Shown: positions 8,073-17,686 of the stretch, one piece after another | Layout: each line of letters opens with the position of its first letter | Numbering within the stretch: position 1 is the stretch's first letter | Assembly: GCA_964372095.1 (NCBI GenBank) | Contig: CAYJPV010000007.1 | Location: 99,512 to 163,511, forward strand | Direction of reading: 5' to 3' | DNA: 64,000 nucleotides | Source of the DNA: CAYJPV01 sp964372095 | Lineage (GTDB): Bacteria > Acidobacteriota > Vicinamibacteria > Vicinamibacterales > JAKQTR01 | Translations under genes and position numbers: made by a program | Notes under the pieces: model-generated | The model's input: the letters and a program-made list of their open reading frames with translations, nothing else | Database searches by the model: none | Told to the model about the DNA's origin: nothing

Positions 8073-9284
8073 ATGCCGACAACGATTCGTGTTCCCGCCC
8101 TGCACGACCGTCACGGTCACACATCGCTGTACGCGTCGTTCGCGGGCTGCGCGAACCTGGCCGGCTTGGACGCGGCCGCCTCGATCGCCGCCTTGCAGAG
8201 CCTGGACCCGGCACGGCTGTCGGTGGCCTTCGGCTGGCACAGCGCGCGTGCGCCGCTGTCCGACGGGGATCTGGCGGCGCTGCCTCCGGTGGTCATCGTC
8301 AATATCAGCATGCACGGCTACTGCCTGTCCGCGGCGGCCGCCTCCCTGCTGGCGGACGACCAGCAGGAGATGGTGGCGCATCGGGCGGACGGCGAGTGGA
8401 TCGAACGTCATCTGCCGCAGGTACTCGAGTTCTTCGGGCGCACGGCGGAACTGACGCCGGAGAAACTCGACACGTTCATGGACGGCGTGCAGCGTCTCGG
8501 GATTGGCATCGTCGACGACATGCTGCTGCCCGGCGAAGCGGCCTTCGACGTGATCCGGCGTTCCCGATGGGGGGCGCATATCCGATGCTGGGCCACACCG
8601 CAGACGTTCCGGACGCTGGGTCCGTCATCCCGCCGGGCGCTGGCCGGCCTGAAGTTCTTCACGGACGGCGCGATCGGGACCCGGACGGCCGCGTTGCGCG
8701 GGACGTTTCGCGACGGCAGCCGCGGCCTGCTGATCTACACCGACGATCAACTTCTGCAGGTGCTGGGCGAGAGTCACGCCGCCGGGAAGACGATCGCGAT
8801 CCATGCGATTGGCGACCGGGCCATCGAGCAGGTGCTCACCGTTCTCGAGCGGCTGGATCTGGACGGCGTGCGGTTCCCGGCCGTGCGGATGGAGCACGTG
8901 CAATTCATCGATGTCGCGCAGGCCAGGCGAGCCAGGGATCTCGGCGTCGTGTTGTCGATGCAGCCCAACTTCAACAGCGACAGCCGGGACTACGCCGACC
9001 GTCTGGACGCCACGTGGCTGGCGGCCAACAATCCGTTCCGGATGCTCATCGATCAGGTGGGGTTCACGCCCGGCCAGGATTTGATCTTCGGGTCGGACGG
9101 CATGCCCCACGGCGTCGAGTACGCGTGGCAGTGGAGCCTCTTTCCCCCGTTCCCCTCGCAACGGCTCACGACCGACGAACTCGTCGGGGGATACGGTGTT
9201 CATCTGGATGGGTCGCCGGGCCGTCTCGTGGAGATCGACGAAGACCGACGGCGCGTGAGGATGCTTGTTCCGATCGACCGTTGA
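8073..9284 (+). CDS. Amidohydrolase family protein (YtcJ/Amidohydro_3-like)
   Basis: A 403-residue metal-dependent hydrolase of the amidohydrolase superfamily. Candidate metal and catalytic residues are H14 and H16 in HDRHGH, K194 in LKFFTDGAIG, H244 in AIHAIGDRA, H275 in RMEHVQF and D342 in FGSDGMPHG. The HAIGDRA and FFTDGA motifs are typical of the YtcJ branch, whose substrates are mostly unknown. The start is the ATG at 8073, preceded by an AGGTGA-like site. The family's usual N-terminal beta-sandwich is missing: the protein begins just before the first metal motif, so it is shorter than the 500-550 residues typical of YtcJ. The 3' end is echoed by a relic at 2134-2180. Confidence 0.85.
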   Translation: MPTTIRVPALHDRHGHTSLYASFAGCANLAGLDAAASIAALQSLDPARLSVAFGWHSARAPLSDGDLAALPPVVIVNISMHGYCLSAAAASLLADDQQEMVAHRADGEWIERHLPQVLEFFGRTAELTPEKLDTFMDGVQRLGIGIVDDMLLPGEAAFDVIRRSRWGAHIRCWATPQTFRTLGPSSRRALAGLKFFTDGAIGTRTAALRGTFRDGSRGLLIYTDDQLLQVLGESHAAGKTIAIHAIGDRAIEQVLTVLERLDLDGVRFPAVRMEHVQFIDVAQARRARDLGVVLSMQPNFNSDSRDYADRLDATWLAANNPFRMLIDQVGFTPGQDLIFGSDGMPHGVEYAWQWSLFPPFPSQRLTTDELVGGYGVHLDGSPGRLVEIDEDRRRVRMLVPIDR

Positions 9285-9306
9285 TGCCGCCGGGCGCCGC
9301 CGCGTA

Positions 9307-10458
9307 TCAATCGGCGGCTGGCGGAACGATGACCCGGAGCGGCTCGATCAGGGTCCCGGGGCGGTAGTTGCGCGCACACTCCATGAAGCTGGCAGTCACC
9401 TCGTATCCCCGGGCGGCAAGTAGGGTCCCGTTCGCCATCCGGACGTCTTCGGCGAAGACCATCCCCTCACGCACCCCGCTGACCGGCAGTTCGCGGACAT
9501 CATCGCGGCGCCTGGCGCTGCCATGCAACTCGGCGAACGTGTCGAGCATGTCCGGATCGTACGCGCCCGGCCTGCCGCGCATCGTGTCGAGAGCGAAGGG
9601 CACCGGGTTACCCTGGGCTTCGAGGGCATCGAAATCCAGGACGAGTTTCAACATCCTCGCACCCTGCTCGATCAGGACCTGCTCTGCGCTGGTGGGCCCA
9701 ATCCCCTCCGGTTTGTACGTCCGCGCGTGCGTGCTGAGCATGCCCCGCACGACCTCGAGCCTGGGGATGTTTGCGAGTAGCTGTTCGGTCACCACAGGCA
9801 CGCGGCTGACCATCTGCTCCTCGTGGAGTGACAATGGCCCGCCGTACTGCATCCGTTCAACCGTCTCGGCGGGCAGGGTGACGCAGCCCAGTTGTGACAG
9901 CATGGCAGCCACCTCCACCTGCCACCGCTGGGGCAGCTCCAGTCGCTCCGCCAGTTCGCTGATCGATCGTTTGACGCGCATCGCGCGTCCAAACGCCGCA
10001 GGGCTCGTCAAGGCGAGCACGTCCACCAGTGTCTTGATGCTTCCGTGGAGCGTCTGCTCGAGCAGCACACGTTCCGTCGTCAGGAGGCGGTGTTGTTCGG
10101 CCGCCGCGTCGAATGCCAGGCGCAGCCGATCCGGGGGGCAGGGCTTGGTGAGGAAGCGAAAAATCTGCCCTTCGTTCACGGCGGCGACGGCGGACTGCAG
10201 ATCAGCCTGGCCGGTGAGCAGGATCCGAACTGTGTCCGGCGCCAACTCCCGCGCATGGGCGAGGAAACTCGCACCATCCATGCCTGGCATGCGCATGTCC
10301 GACATCACAATCGCGAAGGGACCTTTGCGTTGGAGCATATCCAGCCCCTCGGCACCGCTGTGAGCGGAGGTCACTTCGTACCCACGGCGCAATTGCAGGG
10401 CCAGCCCGCCGATCACGTGCGGTTCGTCATCCACGCAGAGGACGGCTACTCGGTTCAT
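9307..10458 (-). CDS. Response regulator with degenerate HD-GYP-like output domain
   Basis: A 383-residue protein. The receiver (1-125) has the acidic pair in VDDE, acceptor D54 in MSDMRMPG and K105 in FLTKPC. The remainder (about 135-330) aligns by eye with HD-GYP domains, but the catalytic HD is replaced by Ser-Gln (AAMLSQLGCVTLP at about 185-196) and no GYP triplet is present. Loss of the metal ligands predicts no cyclic-di-GMP hydrolysis; the domain may bind a partner instead. I recall the same SQ replacement in related regulators, so it seems to be a subfamily trait. A C-terminal strand-rich segment ends the protein (VREGMVFAEDVRMANG). The gene is 46 bp downstream of the REC-HDOD gene and convergent with the amidohydrolase. 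Confidence 0.85.
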   Translation of the reverse strand: MNRVAVLCVDDEPHVIGGLALQLRRGYEVTSAHSGAEGLDMLQRKGPFAIVMSDMRMPGMDGASFLAHARELAPDTVRILLTGQADLQSAVAAVNEGQIFRFLTKPCPPDRLRLAFDAAAEQHRLLTTERVLLEQTLHGSIKTLVDVLALTSPAAFGRAMRVKRSISELAERLELPQRWQVEVAAMLSQLGCVTLPAETVERMQYGGPLSLHEEQMVSRVPVVTEQLLANIPRLEVVRGMLSTHARTYKPEGIGPTSAEQVLIEQGARMLKLVLDFDALEAQGNPVPFALDTMRGRPGAYDPDMLDTFAELHGSARRRDDVRELPVSGVREGMVFAEDVRMANGTLLAARGYEVTASFMECARNYRPGTLIEPLRVIVPPAAD

Positions 10459-10504
10459 CAATCTATCTCCCGCCCCGTCAGCCCGGCCCGGAGCGCCACG
10501 GGTT

Positions 10505-11713
10505 TCAGCTGACGTCGATCGCGTGCCTGGCCACTTCACGCACCGCCATGTTCCGCCAGCCCTCGATCCGGCCCGTGAGCCCGAGGCGTTCGAGGTAGCC
10601 CGCATCCAACGTCGCTGGCGCAGGGCCGGCATCGGGATCGCCCTCGTGCACGAGGACGTTCGCCATGTAGGTGGCGGCCAGCATGCCCATGTCGTGATGA
10701 TCGACATGCCAGGGCGTGTGGTGATAGGCCACAGCCTCGATCACGGGATAGGGCAATCCCCACAAGCCCAGGAGGTAGGCGCCCACCTCGGCATGGCTCG
10801 CGCCCAGGGCGGCGTGTTCGGCATCGGGCACGGTGCACGCCGATCGCATCACCTCGTTCTGGACGAGCGCCACATAGTCGGGCCACTCCACAGCCAGGAC
10901 GAGTTTGCCGATGTCGTGCAGGAGGCCGGCGACGAACGCGTCTTCCTGGGTCCGTTTGTCGCCGCACATCTTCGACGCAACCGTTGCAACCAGGAGCGCA
11001 TGGTGCTGCTGGCGCTCGAGCGAGAGGCCGGAAGGCACCCTGCTCCCGCGGGACTGCTGAAACACCTCCACCGCCATGGCGATCTGCTGGATCGTGTGGA
11101 ACCCGAGGTACGCCACGGCCTCCTCGATCTCCACGACCGTCCTCGAGAGCCGGAAGAACGCGGAGTTCACGACCTGGAGAATCTTGGCGCAGATACCCAT
11201 GTCCTGTTTCAGGATCTCCGCTACCTGCCCGGCCGACACCGTCTCGCGGGCCAGGGCGCTCCTGATCTGCGCGTACACCCTGGGCATCGATGGCAGGTGC
11301 TCGACGCGGCCGACGAGCCGCCTGATACGATCGTCGTTGACGAGATCCTGCAGGCGGCAGGCTCGTTCAATGACGTTCTCGAGAACGCCCGGCTCATCAG
11401 GCTTGGTCAGGAACTGATGCGCAACGTCGACGGCCCGGAGCGACGTCTCCAGTTCGGCGTGACCCGACAGCACGATCCGCACCACGTGAGGATGCCGTTC
11501 CCGTACGTGCTGGAGGAGCGTGGCGCCATCCATGCGAGGCATACGGAGGTCCGTCACGACCACGTCGATGGCGCTACGCGCCAGCGTCTCCATCGCGGCC
11601 TCTCCGCTCTCCACGAAAGCCATGTCCCACTCGTGGCGCTGCCGGTGCAGGCGGTGCCGCAACCCCTCCAGCACATGAGGCTCATCGTCGACGAACAGCA
11701 GTCGCCGTATCAC
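10505..11713 (-). CDS. Response regulator with HDOD domain
   Basis: A 402-residue protein. The receiver (1-120) has VDDEP, acceptor D55 in VVTDLRMPRMDG and K104 in FLTKPDE. An HDOD domain (about 135-330) begins at EHLPSMPRVYAQI, includes ILKQDMGICAKILQVVNSAFF and carries an intact H266-D267 in LLHDIGKL. HDOD proteins are regulatory and take part in signalling, motility or surface behaviour in many bacteria; enzymatic activity is usually not shown. It starts with GTG at 11713 and overlaps the stop of the upstream hybrid kinase by 4 nt (GTGA), so that kinase is the likely phosphodonor. Confidence 0.92.
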   Translation of the reverse strand: MIRRLLFVDDEPHVLEGLRHRLHRQRHEWDMAFVESGEAAMETLARSAIDVVVTDLRMPRMDGATLLQHVRERHPHVVRIVLSGHAELETSLRAVDVAHQFLTKPDEPGVLENVIERACRLQDLVNDDRIRRLVGRVEHLPSMPRVYAQIRSALARETVSAGQVAEILKQDMGICAKILQVVNSAFFRLSRTVVEIEEAVAYLGFHTIQQIAMAVEVFQQSRGSRVPSGLSLERQQHHALLVATVASKMCGDKRTQEDAFVAGLLHDIGKLVLAVEWPDYVALVQNEVMRSACTVPDAEHAALGASHAEVGAYLLGLWGLPYPVIEAVAYHHTPWHVDHHDMGMLAATYMANVLVHEGDPDAGPAPATLDAGYLERLGLTGRIEGWRNMAVREVARHAIDVS

Positions 11714-13728
11714 TGAGGCACCCCGGCCGTCGGGTGGCCTGCGGCCTCAAGGGGCAATGTGATGGTGAACGTCGTGCCCACGCCAACCTGCGTGTCGAAG
11801 GTCAGGGCACCGCCATGCTTGTCGACCACGATCGAGCGCGCGATGGCCAGGCCCTGACCGGTGCCCTTTCCCACCTCCTTGGTGGTGAAGAACGGCTCGA
11901 AAATGCGGTGTCGAATCGGGTCGGGAATGCCGGACCCGGTATCGCTGAAGCCCACGTGCACGCCGCAGTCGTCCCGGCGAGTGGACACCCGGATGCGCCC
12001 TCGCGCGCCTGTGCTCGTGCACGCCTCGCCTATCGCGTGGGCGGCATTGACGAGCAGATTGAGGAACACCTGATTCAGGTCACCAATGTGGCAGGGCACG
12101 AGCGGGAGGTCACCGAACTCGGTGTCGACATCGGCCACGTACTTGTACTCGTTGCTGGCAATCACCAGCGTGCTGCGCAGCGCCTGATTCAGGTCGGCTG
12201 GCACCTTTTCCCGGGTGTCCGGATGAGCGAACTCCTTCATCGCTCTGACGATCGTCGAGATGCGCCCGACCCCATCGAGGCAACGGCTGAAGCTGTCCGG
12301 CACGTGCGCCGCCAGGTACTCGAGGTCAACGTCGGCTTCAACGTCGGCGATGCCGCGGATCAGGTCGTCGTGGCCCCCGCAGACGCGCAGGGCATCCACG
12401 GCCCGCTCGCGCTGGTCCAGCACGAGCGTAATGCCGGCGAACGCTTCCTGCAGGAAGGCGACACTGTCGCCGACGTATTGGGTCGGCGTGTTGATCTCGT
12501 GGGCGATACCGGCGGCAAGCTGGCCCACGGCCTCCAGTTTGCGGGCGTGATCGAGTTCGGAAGCCATGCGTTTGCGGTCCGTCAGGTCCCGCAGGGCACC
12601 AATCACGCCGCGGACGTGCCCGGACCCGTCAGTAAACGTGGCCTTGTGTACTTCCAGGTCGCGCACGACGCCCTGACCGTCCCTGAGTTGGGCGTCGTAC
12701 ACCACCGAGTGGCGGCTCTGGTCCAGCAGTCCGATGTCGTGGGACTGCTGCAGAGTGGCTTCCGGGGCGGGAAGGACATCGAACACCGTTTTGCCGAGCA
12801 AGTCGCCTTCGGCAACACCGAAGAACGCCTCGAACGCGGGATTCACGCCCACGTAGCGCCCTTCGACATCCTTGCAGAACACCGGCAGGGGGATCGCGTT
12901 GAGCATGGTCCGGAAGAGCGCCGCACTTTCCGAAGCCGCCTGTTCCATCCGTTTGCGTTCGCTGATGTCGCGGACGATGCCAACGGCGCACCAGGCCCCA
13001 TCGACATGAGCCGCCGAGAGGGACAATTCGATCGGGATCTCATCACCCGCCTTCCGTGTGGCGTACAGCTCCACCGTCTTTCCGACGGCTCCACCGTCGC
13101 CAGAGAGCCGGAACTGCGGAAACGCCTGCTGATGGGCGCCGCGGAACCGCTCAGGCGTGAGCATCGTGTGGAGGTGCCGCCCCATCGCCTCGTCATGCGT
13201 ATAGCCGAACATCGCCTCGGCCGCTTGGTTCCAGTGGGTGATGGCACCCGTGTCGTCGATGAGGACGATCGCGTCTTTGGCGGCCGCACTGATGGTGGCC
13301 AGCTGACGGTCGACGCGCTCCCGTTCGATGCGAGACTCGTGCAGGCGGATGTGGGTGCGCACGCGCATCCGGACTTCGTCACGATCGAACGGCTTCTTGA
13401 TGTAGTCCGCAGCCCCGGCGGCGACTCCTTCGTCGACGTCACGCTCGTCGGTGCGGCCGGTCACCAGAATCACGGGTACATGGGCGGTCCGCGGGTCGTG
13501 TTTGACACGGCGACACAGTTCCAGACCGTCGAGGCCCGGCATGAGGACGTCCGTCAGCACGAGGCACGGGACCTCATCCGTCAGAACGGCCAGCGCCTGG
13601 TTCACGTTCGTCGCCGTCCGCACGCGGAGGCCTGCCCGCGTGAGCAACTGACTCAGAATAGCGAGAATCGACTCTTCATCGTCGACCACGAGCACGGTGT
13701 GCTGCGCGTGAGGCGTGGGTTGCGGCAT
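11710..13728 (-). CDS. Hybrid histidine kinase: REC-PAS-PAS-HisKA-HATPase
   Basis: About 672 residues from the ATG at 13728; a GTG one codon earlier is also possible. The N-terminal receiver has VVDDEES, an acceptor Asp near 60 in LVLTDVLMPGLDG and a Lys in IKKPFD. PAS 1 is at about 145-260 (ends VRDISERKR) and PAS 2 at about 270-385 (ends LRDLTDRKR). The HisKA site is GIAHEINTPTQYV (His near 410), in the group with HEIN and an acidic/polar helix. HATPase_c has NLLVNAAHAI, SDTGSGIPD and GTGQGLAIARSIV. The gene shares one base with the stop of the upstream kinase (TGATG) and overlaps the REC-HDOD gene by 4 nt, giving a kinase-kinase-regulator chain. No membrane segments are visible. Confidence 0.93.
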   Translation of the reverse strand: MPQPTPHAQHTVLVVDDEESILAILSQLLTRAGLRVRTATNVNQALAVLTDEVPCLVLTDVLMPGLDGLELCRRVKHDPRTAHVPVILVTGRTDERDVDEGVAAGAADYIKKPFDRDEVRMRVRTHIRLHESRIERERVDRQLATISAAAKDAIVLIDDTGAITHWNQAAEAMFGYTHDEAMGRHLHTMLTPERFRGAHQQAFPQFRLSGDGGAVGKTVELYATRKAGDEIPIELSLSAAHVDGAWCAVGIVRDISERKRMEQAASESAALFRTMLNAIPLPVFCKDVEGRYVGVNPAFEAFFGVAEGDLLGKTVFDVLPAPEATLQQSHDIGLLDQSRHSVVYDAQLRDGQGVVRDLEVHKATFTDGSGHVRGVIGALRDLTDRKRMASELDHARKLEAVGQLAAGIAHEINTPTQYVGDSVAFLQEAFAGITLVLDQRERAVDALRVCGGHDDLIRGIADVEADVDLEYLAAHVPDSFSRCLDGVGRISTIVRAMKEFAHPDTREKVPADLNQALRSTLVIASNEYKYVADVDTEFGDLPLVPCHIGDLNQVFLNLLVNAAHAIGEACTSTGARGRIRVSTRRDDCGVHVGFSDTGSGIPDPIRHRIFEPFFTTKEVGKGTGQGLAIARSIVVDKHGGALTFDTQVGVGTTFTITLPLEAAGHPTAGVPQ

Positions 13729-15689
13729 CACAGTCCCTCGGTCCGGCCGGATTGTCGGTGCTTCCGCACACCATCCATCGCGACCTGCCGGAGCGCCGCA
13801 GTCTCGATCGGCTTCTCGAGTCGCACGTTGGGCACGCTTGCCAGGAATGCCTTCGCAGCATCGGTGAATGCGCCCCCGGTCAGGAAGACGACCCGCGCGG
13901 CCAGGCCCGGGTCACGCGCGACGAGCCATTCGTGCAACTCCATACCGGTCATGTCGTCCATCATCAAGTCGCAGAGAATCACGTCGAAGGTGCCACCCTG
14001 TTCGATCAGGGTCCGGGCCTCGGCGCCGGACGCGGCGGTCACCACGTCGTGCTGGTGGCCCAGCGCGCGCTGCAGTACCCGGCGTATCGCGTCTTCGTCA
14101 TCCACCGCCAGGACGCGGCCCCGTACGACAGCGCCACCGGACGCTTCTGGCCGGGCGGCCGGGTGCAACACGGCAGACCCCTCGACCGGAACCGGAACCC
14201 TCACGAAGAAGCGCGTGCCGCTGCCGACGGCGCTCTCGACGTGAATGCTGCCACCGAGCCCCTCAACGATACTCCGGCTGATCGCCAGGCCCAGGCCCGA
14301 GCCCACCCCGGGAGGCTTCGTCGTGAAAAACGGCTCGAACATCCGCGTCAGGTTCTCGGGAGAGATGCCGGTGCCCGTGTCGGCCACCTCGGCAACGACG
14401 TGGCCGTCGAGCGCCAACGTCCTGAGCGTGATCGTGTGGAGATCCGGGTGCCCCTCGGGGATCGCGTGCGCAGCATTGATGAGCAGGTTCAGGAACACCT
14501 GGCAAAGCCGGCCCTCAGACGCCCAGACAACAGGGATCGTTCCGAGTTCCTTGACGAGCCTGGCGCGATACTTGATCTCGTTCTGTGCCAGGCTGGCCGC
14601 GCATTCGATGACGTAGTTCACGTCAACGCTGGCACACTCGACCCGGTCAACCCGTGAGAACGTGCTGAGCCCCTGTGTGATGTCCCGGATGCGCAGCGTC
14701 CCGGCCAGCGCCTCCTTCGCAGCTCCCACGAGATCGTCTGACACGGCACCGGTCGGGCCCAATCGGGACAGATCTTCCGCGAGGTTCTCGATGTTGCAGA
14801 GCACGTACGCCAGTGGATTGTTGATCTCGTGGGCCACGCCCGCGGCCAACATGCCCATGCTCGCCAGGCGATCCGCCTGCACGACGCTGGCCTGGAGTGC
14901 CCGTCGCTCGGTGACGTCCCGGACGTTCATCATCACGAGCCGGCGATCCTGAATCAAGACCGGCGCCGAGTTGATGTCGGCGTAGAAGGCCGTGCGGTCC
15001 TTCCGCGTGACCGCGAGGTCGTGAATGACGACGGCGTCACCCGGCTGGTCACGGCGAAACGCGGCCTCGATCTCCGGGATCCGGCCACACTCGGAGACCC
15101 GTTCCAGGCCCAGGGCCAGAACCTCTTCCCGTGAACAGCCCAGCATGCTGCACATCGTGCGGTTCGCGTCCACGAACGCGCCGGTGGTCGGGTCGACCAG
15201 CAGGATGCCGTCGGTGACGTGGTCGAAGATGCTCTTGAACCGCTCTTCACTCACCCGCAGCGCCGCCTCCGCCTCGCACCGCCGCCGCTCGGACTCGACC
15301 CGGCGGCGGCGTTCATCCACTTCGGCCAACGCACGTCTGACCGCCGGGCCGAGCCTCGTCAGCCGATGCTTCAACACGTAGTCGATGGCCCCGTGGTGCA
15401 GCGCGTCGATGGCCGTCTCTTCGCCCAGACTGCCCGACACGAAGATGAACGGCACGTCCGGATGCTCGGCTGCCACGAAACCCAGGGCGCGCATCCCGTC
15501 GTAGGCAGGCAGCGTGTAATCGGCGAGGATCAGATCCGGCGTCCTGGTCCGTACCTCGTCGACGAAGTCCGGCTCAGTCCAGACACGACGCGCCTCGTAG
15601 GGCATCCCGAGCGTGCGCAGTTCGTATTCCATCAGTTCGGCATCGGTTTCGCGGTCTTCCAGGATCAGGATCCGCAGCACACCGCTCAT
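13728..15689 (-). CDS. Hybrid histidine kinase: REC-PAS-HisKA-HATPase-REC
   Basis: A 653-residue kinase with receivers at both ends. REC1 has ILEDRETD and acceptor D57 in LILADYTLPAYDG. A coiled coil follows (about 120-145), then PAS (about 145-262). H287 lies in GVAHEINNPLAYVL. HATPase_c contains NLLINAAHAI, DTGTGISPENL and GSGLGLAISRSIV. REC2 has AVDDEDA, acceptor D574 in ILCDLMMDDMTG and a Lys in LEKPIE. The two receivers allow input by phosphorylation from another kinase and output to its own or downstream receivers. The start ATG at 15689 overlaps the previous stop by 4 nt (ATGA), as part of the run of overlapping kinase genes. It is soluble by sequence. Confidence 0.93.
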   Translation of the reverse strand: MSGVLRILILEDRETDAELMEYELRTLGMPYEARRVWTEPDFVDEVRTRTPDLILADYTLPAYDGMRALGFVAAEHPDVPFIFVSGSLGEETAIDALHHGAIDYVLKHRLTRLGPAVRRALAEVDERRRRVESERRRCEAEAALRVSEERFKSIFDHVTDGILLVDPTTGAFVDANRTMCSMLGCSREEVLALGLERVSECGRIPEIEAAFRRDQPGDAVVIHDLAVTRKDRTAFYADINSAPVLIQDRRLVMMNVRDVTERRALQASVVQADRLASMGMLAAGVAHEINNPLAYVLCNIENLAEDLSRLGPTGAVSDDLVGAAKEALAGTLRIRDITQGLSTFSRVDRVECASVDVNYVIECAASLAQNEIKYRARLVKELGTIPVVWASEGRLCQVFLNLLINAAHAIPEGHPDLHTITLRTLALDGHVVAEVADTGTGISPENLTRMFEPFFTTKPPGVGSGLGLAISRSIVEGLGGSIHVESAVGSGTRFFVRVPVPVEGSAVLHPAARPEASGGAVVRGRVLAVDDEDAIRRVLQRALGHQHDVVTAASGAEARTLIEQGGTFDVILCDLMMDDMTGMELHEWLVARDPGLAARVVFLTGGAFTDAAKAFLASVPNVRLEKPIETAALRQVAMDGVRKHRQSGRTEGL

Positions 15690-17686
15690 GAACGCCTCCG
15701 GATCTGAAGTTTCGCTGTCTCCCCCGGCCGCGGCTCGGCGTCCTGGTGGCCCGTCAGGGCCGCAGGCAGCGCGAAATGGAACGTGGCGCCCTGGCCCACC
15801 ACACCTTCAGCCCACACGCGGCCGCCATGTCGCTGGATGATGCGCTGGACCAGTGCCAGCCCCACGCCGGTCCCCTCGAACTCCGCATCACTGTGCAGAC
15901 GCTGGAACACGCCAAACAGCCGGTCCACGTAGCGCATGTCGAACCCCGCCCCGTTGTCCTGGACCGCGAAGACGGCCTCGTTGCCCTCTCGGCGGCCCTC
16001 GACGCGGACCATGGTCTCGGTCCTGAACGCCGAGAACTTCAGCGCATTCGATATCAGGTTCATCAGCGCCTGGCGGATCATCGGGCGGTCCCCGTAGATT
16101 GAGGGCAGTGTGTCCAACTGGAATACGACACCGCGTTTCCCCGCCTGGGCCAGGCACTCTTCGAACACGTCCCGTGCCATGGCCGCGACGTCCAGTTCCG
16201 TGCAGATCATGGGCTGCCGCTGCATCTTCGAGAATTCCAGCAGATCGTCGATCAGCTGCCCCATCCGCTCGGTCTCCGTGCGAATGATGTCGAGGACTCG
16301 CTGCCCCTCGGCGCAGAGGTGCCGGGCATGGTCGTCAAGGAGGATGTGGGCAAATCGATCAATGGCGCGCAGCGGCGCCCGTAGATCATGGGAGACCGAG
16401 TAGGAGAACGCCTCCAGTTCCTTGTAGGCCGCCGCAAGCTCCGCCGTGCGCGCGATGACCCGCGCCTCGAGTTCCGTGTTGAGACGCTGCACCTCCTCCT
16501 CGGCCCGGCGGCGCTCGGTGACGTCCATCGCGGTGCTGAGCACCAGTCGTCGCCCGTCCGGCAGCCGGCCCAGGGGAGCAGAGCTGAAGTCCCAAATACG
16601 GCGGGACCCGTTCCGCGTGCGGATGGTGTAGTCTCCTTCGGCTTTGCGGCCGTCCAGTGCGCAGAGCGCGTCAATGTCCGCCTGAACTGCGTCCTTGCGC
16701 TGACCGTACGCCCGCTCGGTCCAGTCGGCGACGGACGAGAGCTCCTCCCTTGAATAGCCGGAGATTTCGCACCACACGTCGTTCACCTCGAGGATTGCCC
16801 CATCCTCGGCGTGCAGCAGCATCGGGAACGGGGAAAGCAGGACGGCATTTCGGAAACGTGCCTCGCTCTCCCGCAGGCTGGCCTCGGCCCGCCTGCGGGC
16901 ACTGATGTCGCGGACAATCGCCCACATTCCGGCTGGCTGGCCGGCGACGTCTCTGATCAGGTTCGTGCGCAGCTCAATGGGCACAACGGTGCCGTCCTTG
17001 CGGCGGTACTCTTTCTCGTACACCTCCGAGTAGCCCCGCGTGAGCACATCCTGCTGCACGATCTGGGCCTCGAGCGAGTGCCAGCCGTCGGGGGTGATGT
17101 CGGTGTACCTCAAACGGCGGACCTCGTCTGCCGAATAGCCGACCAATGTCAGGTACGCCTGGTTGAACTCGATGATCGCGCCTGACATGTCGACCCTGAC
17201 ATACGCGTCCATCATGCTCTCGTAGAGCGTCTGGTACTTGGACTCGGACGCGCGCAGCCGGGCATTCGAGCGATCATGTTCCAGGACCTCCGCCCGCAGG
17301 GCTGCTTGCGCCTCCACGCGCACCGTGACGTCCCGGATATAGGCGGCGACGCCCACGACGTCGCGCCCGACCCGAATCGGGACCCAGTTCAGCTCGTAGC
17401 AGATACCTGGCTCTGGCTGGTGCTGAATCTCCGAGATCGTCTCGCCCCGCAGCGCCCGGTCAATGCTCTGCCGTGCCGCCTCACGCAGTTCGGGCACGGA
17501 CATGAGGTCGAGCAGGTTCATCCCGGGCGCGATCTCGACGTGCCACACCCTGCGCATCTCCGCCCGATGACGATCGTTGAACGCGGTGTAGCGATAGTGG
17601 CCATCCAGGCAGAAGACGATGGTCTCGGGCACGCCGTTGATGAGGGCCGTCAACAGCTCGCCAGGCGTCGTCGCGTTCTCAGCCAC
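15686..17686 (-). CDS. PAS sensor histidine kinase (three PAS domains, HisKA, HATPase)
   Basis: A 666-residue soluble kinase. The start was placed at GTG 17686 because AGGAG lies 7 nt before it and it overlaps the stop of the upstream receiver gene by 8 nt (GTGGCTGA). Longer open sequence upstream is the receiver gene read in another frame. PAS domains cover about 10-125, 148-265 and 275-392; the second contains EYRRKDGTVVPIELR. A coiled coil (ELEARVIARTAELAAAYKELE) leads to H433 in SVSHDLRAPLRAIDRF, the phytochrome-like HisKA type. HATPase_c shows ALMNLISNALKFS, DNGAGFDMRYVDRLFGVFQRLH and GTGVGLALVQRII. It has no receiver of its own; the lone receiver encoded just upstream is a natural partner. 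Confidence 0.93.
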   Translation of the reverse strand: MAENATTPGELLTALINGVPETIVFCLDGHYRYTAFNDRHRAEMRRVWHVEIAPGMNLLDLMSVPELREAARQSIDRALRGETISEIQHQPEPGICYELNWVPIRVGRDVVGVAAYIRDVTVRVEAQAALRAEVLEHDRSNARLRASESKYQTLYESMMDAYVRVDMSGAIIEFNQAYLTLVGYSADEVRRLRYTDITPDGWHSLEAQIVQQDVLTRGYSEVYEKEYRRKDGTVVPIELRTNLIRDVAGQPAGMWAIVRDISARRRAEASLRESEARFRNAVLLSPFPMLLHAEDGAILEVNDVWCEISGYSREELSSVADWTERAYGQRKDAVQADIDALCALDGRKAEGDYTIRTRNGSRRIWDFSSAPLGRLPDGRRLVLSTAMDVTERRRAEEEVQRLNTELEARVIARTAELAAAYKELEAFSYSVSHDLRAPLRAIDRFAHILLDDHARHLCAEGQRVLDIIRTETERMGQLIDDLLEFSKMQRQPMICTELDVAAMARDVFEECLAQAGKRGVVFQLDTLPSIYGDRPMIRQALMNLISNALKFSAFRTETMVRVEGRREGNEAVFAVQDNGAGFDMRYVDRLFGVFQRLHSDAEFEGTGVGLALVQRIIQRHGGRVWAEGVVGQGATFHFALPAALTGHQDAEPRPGETAKLQIRRRS

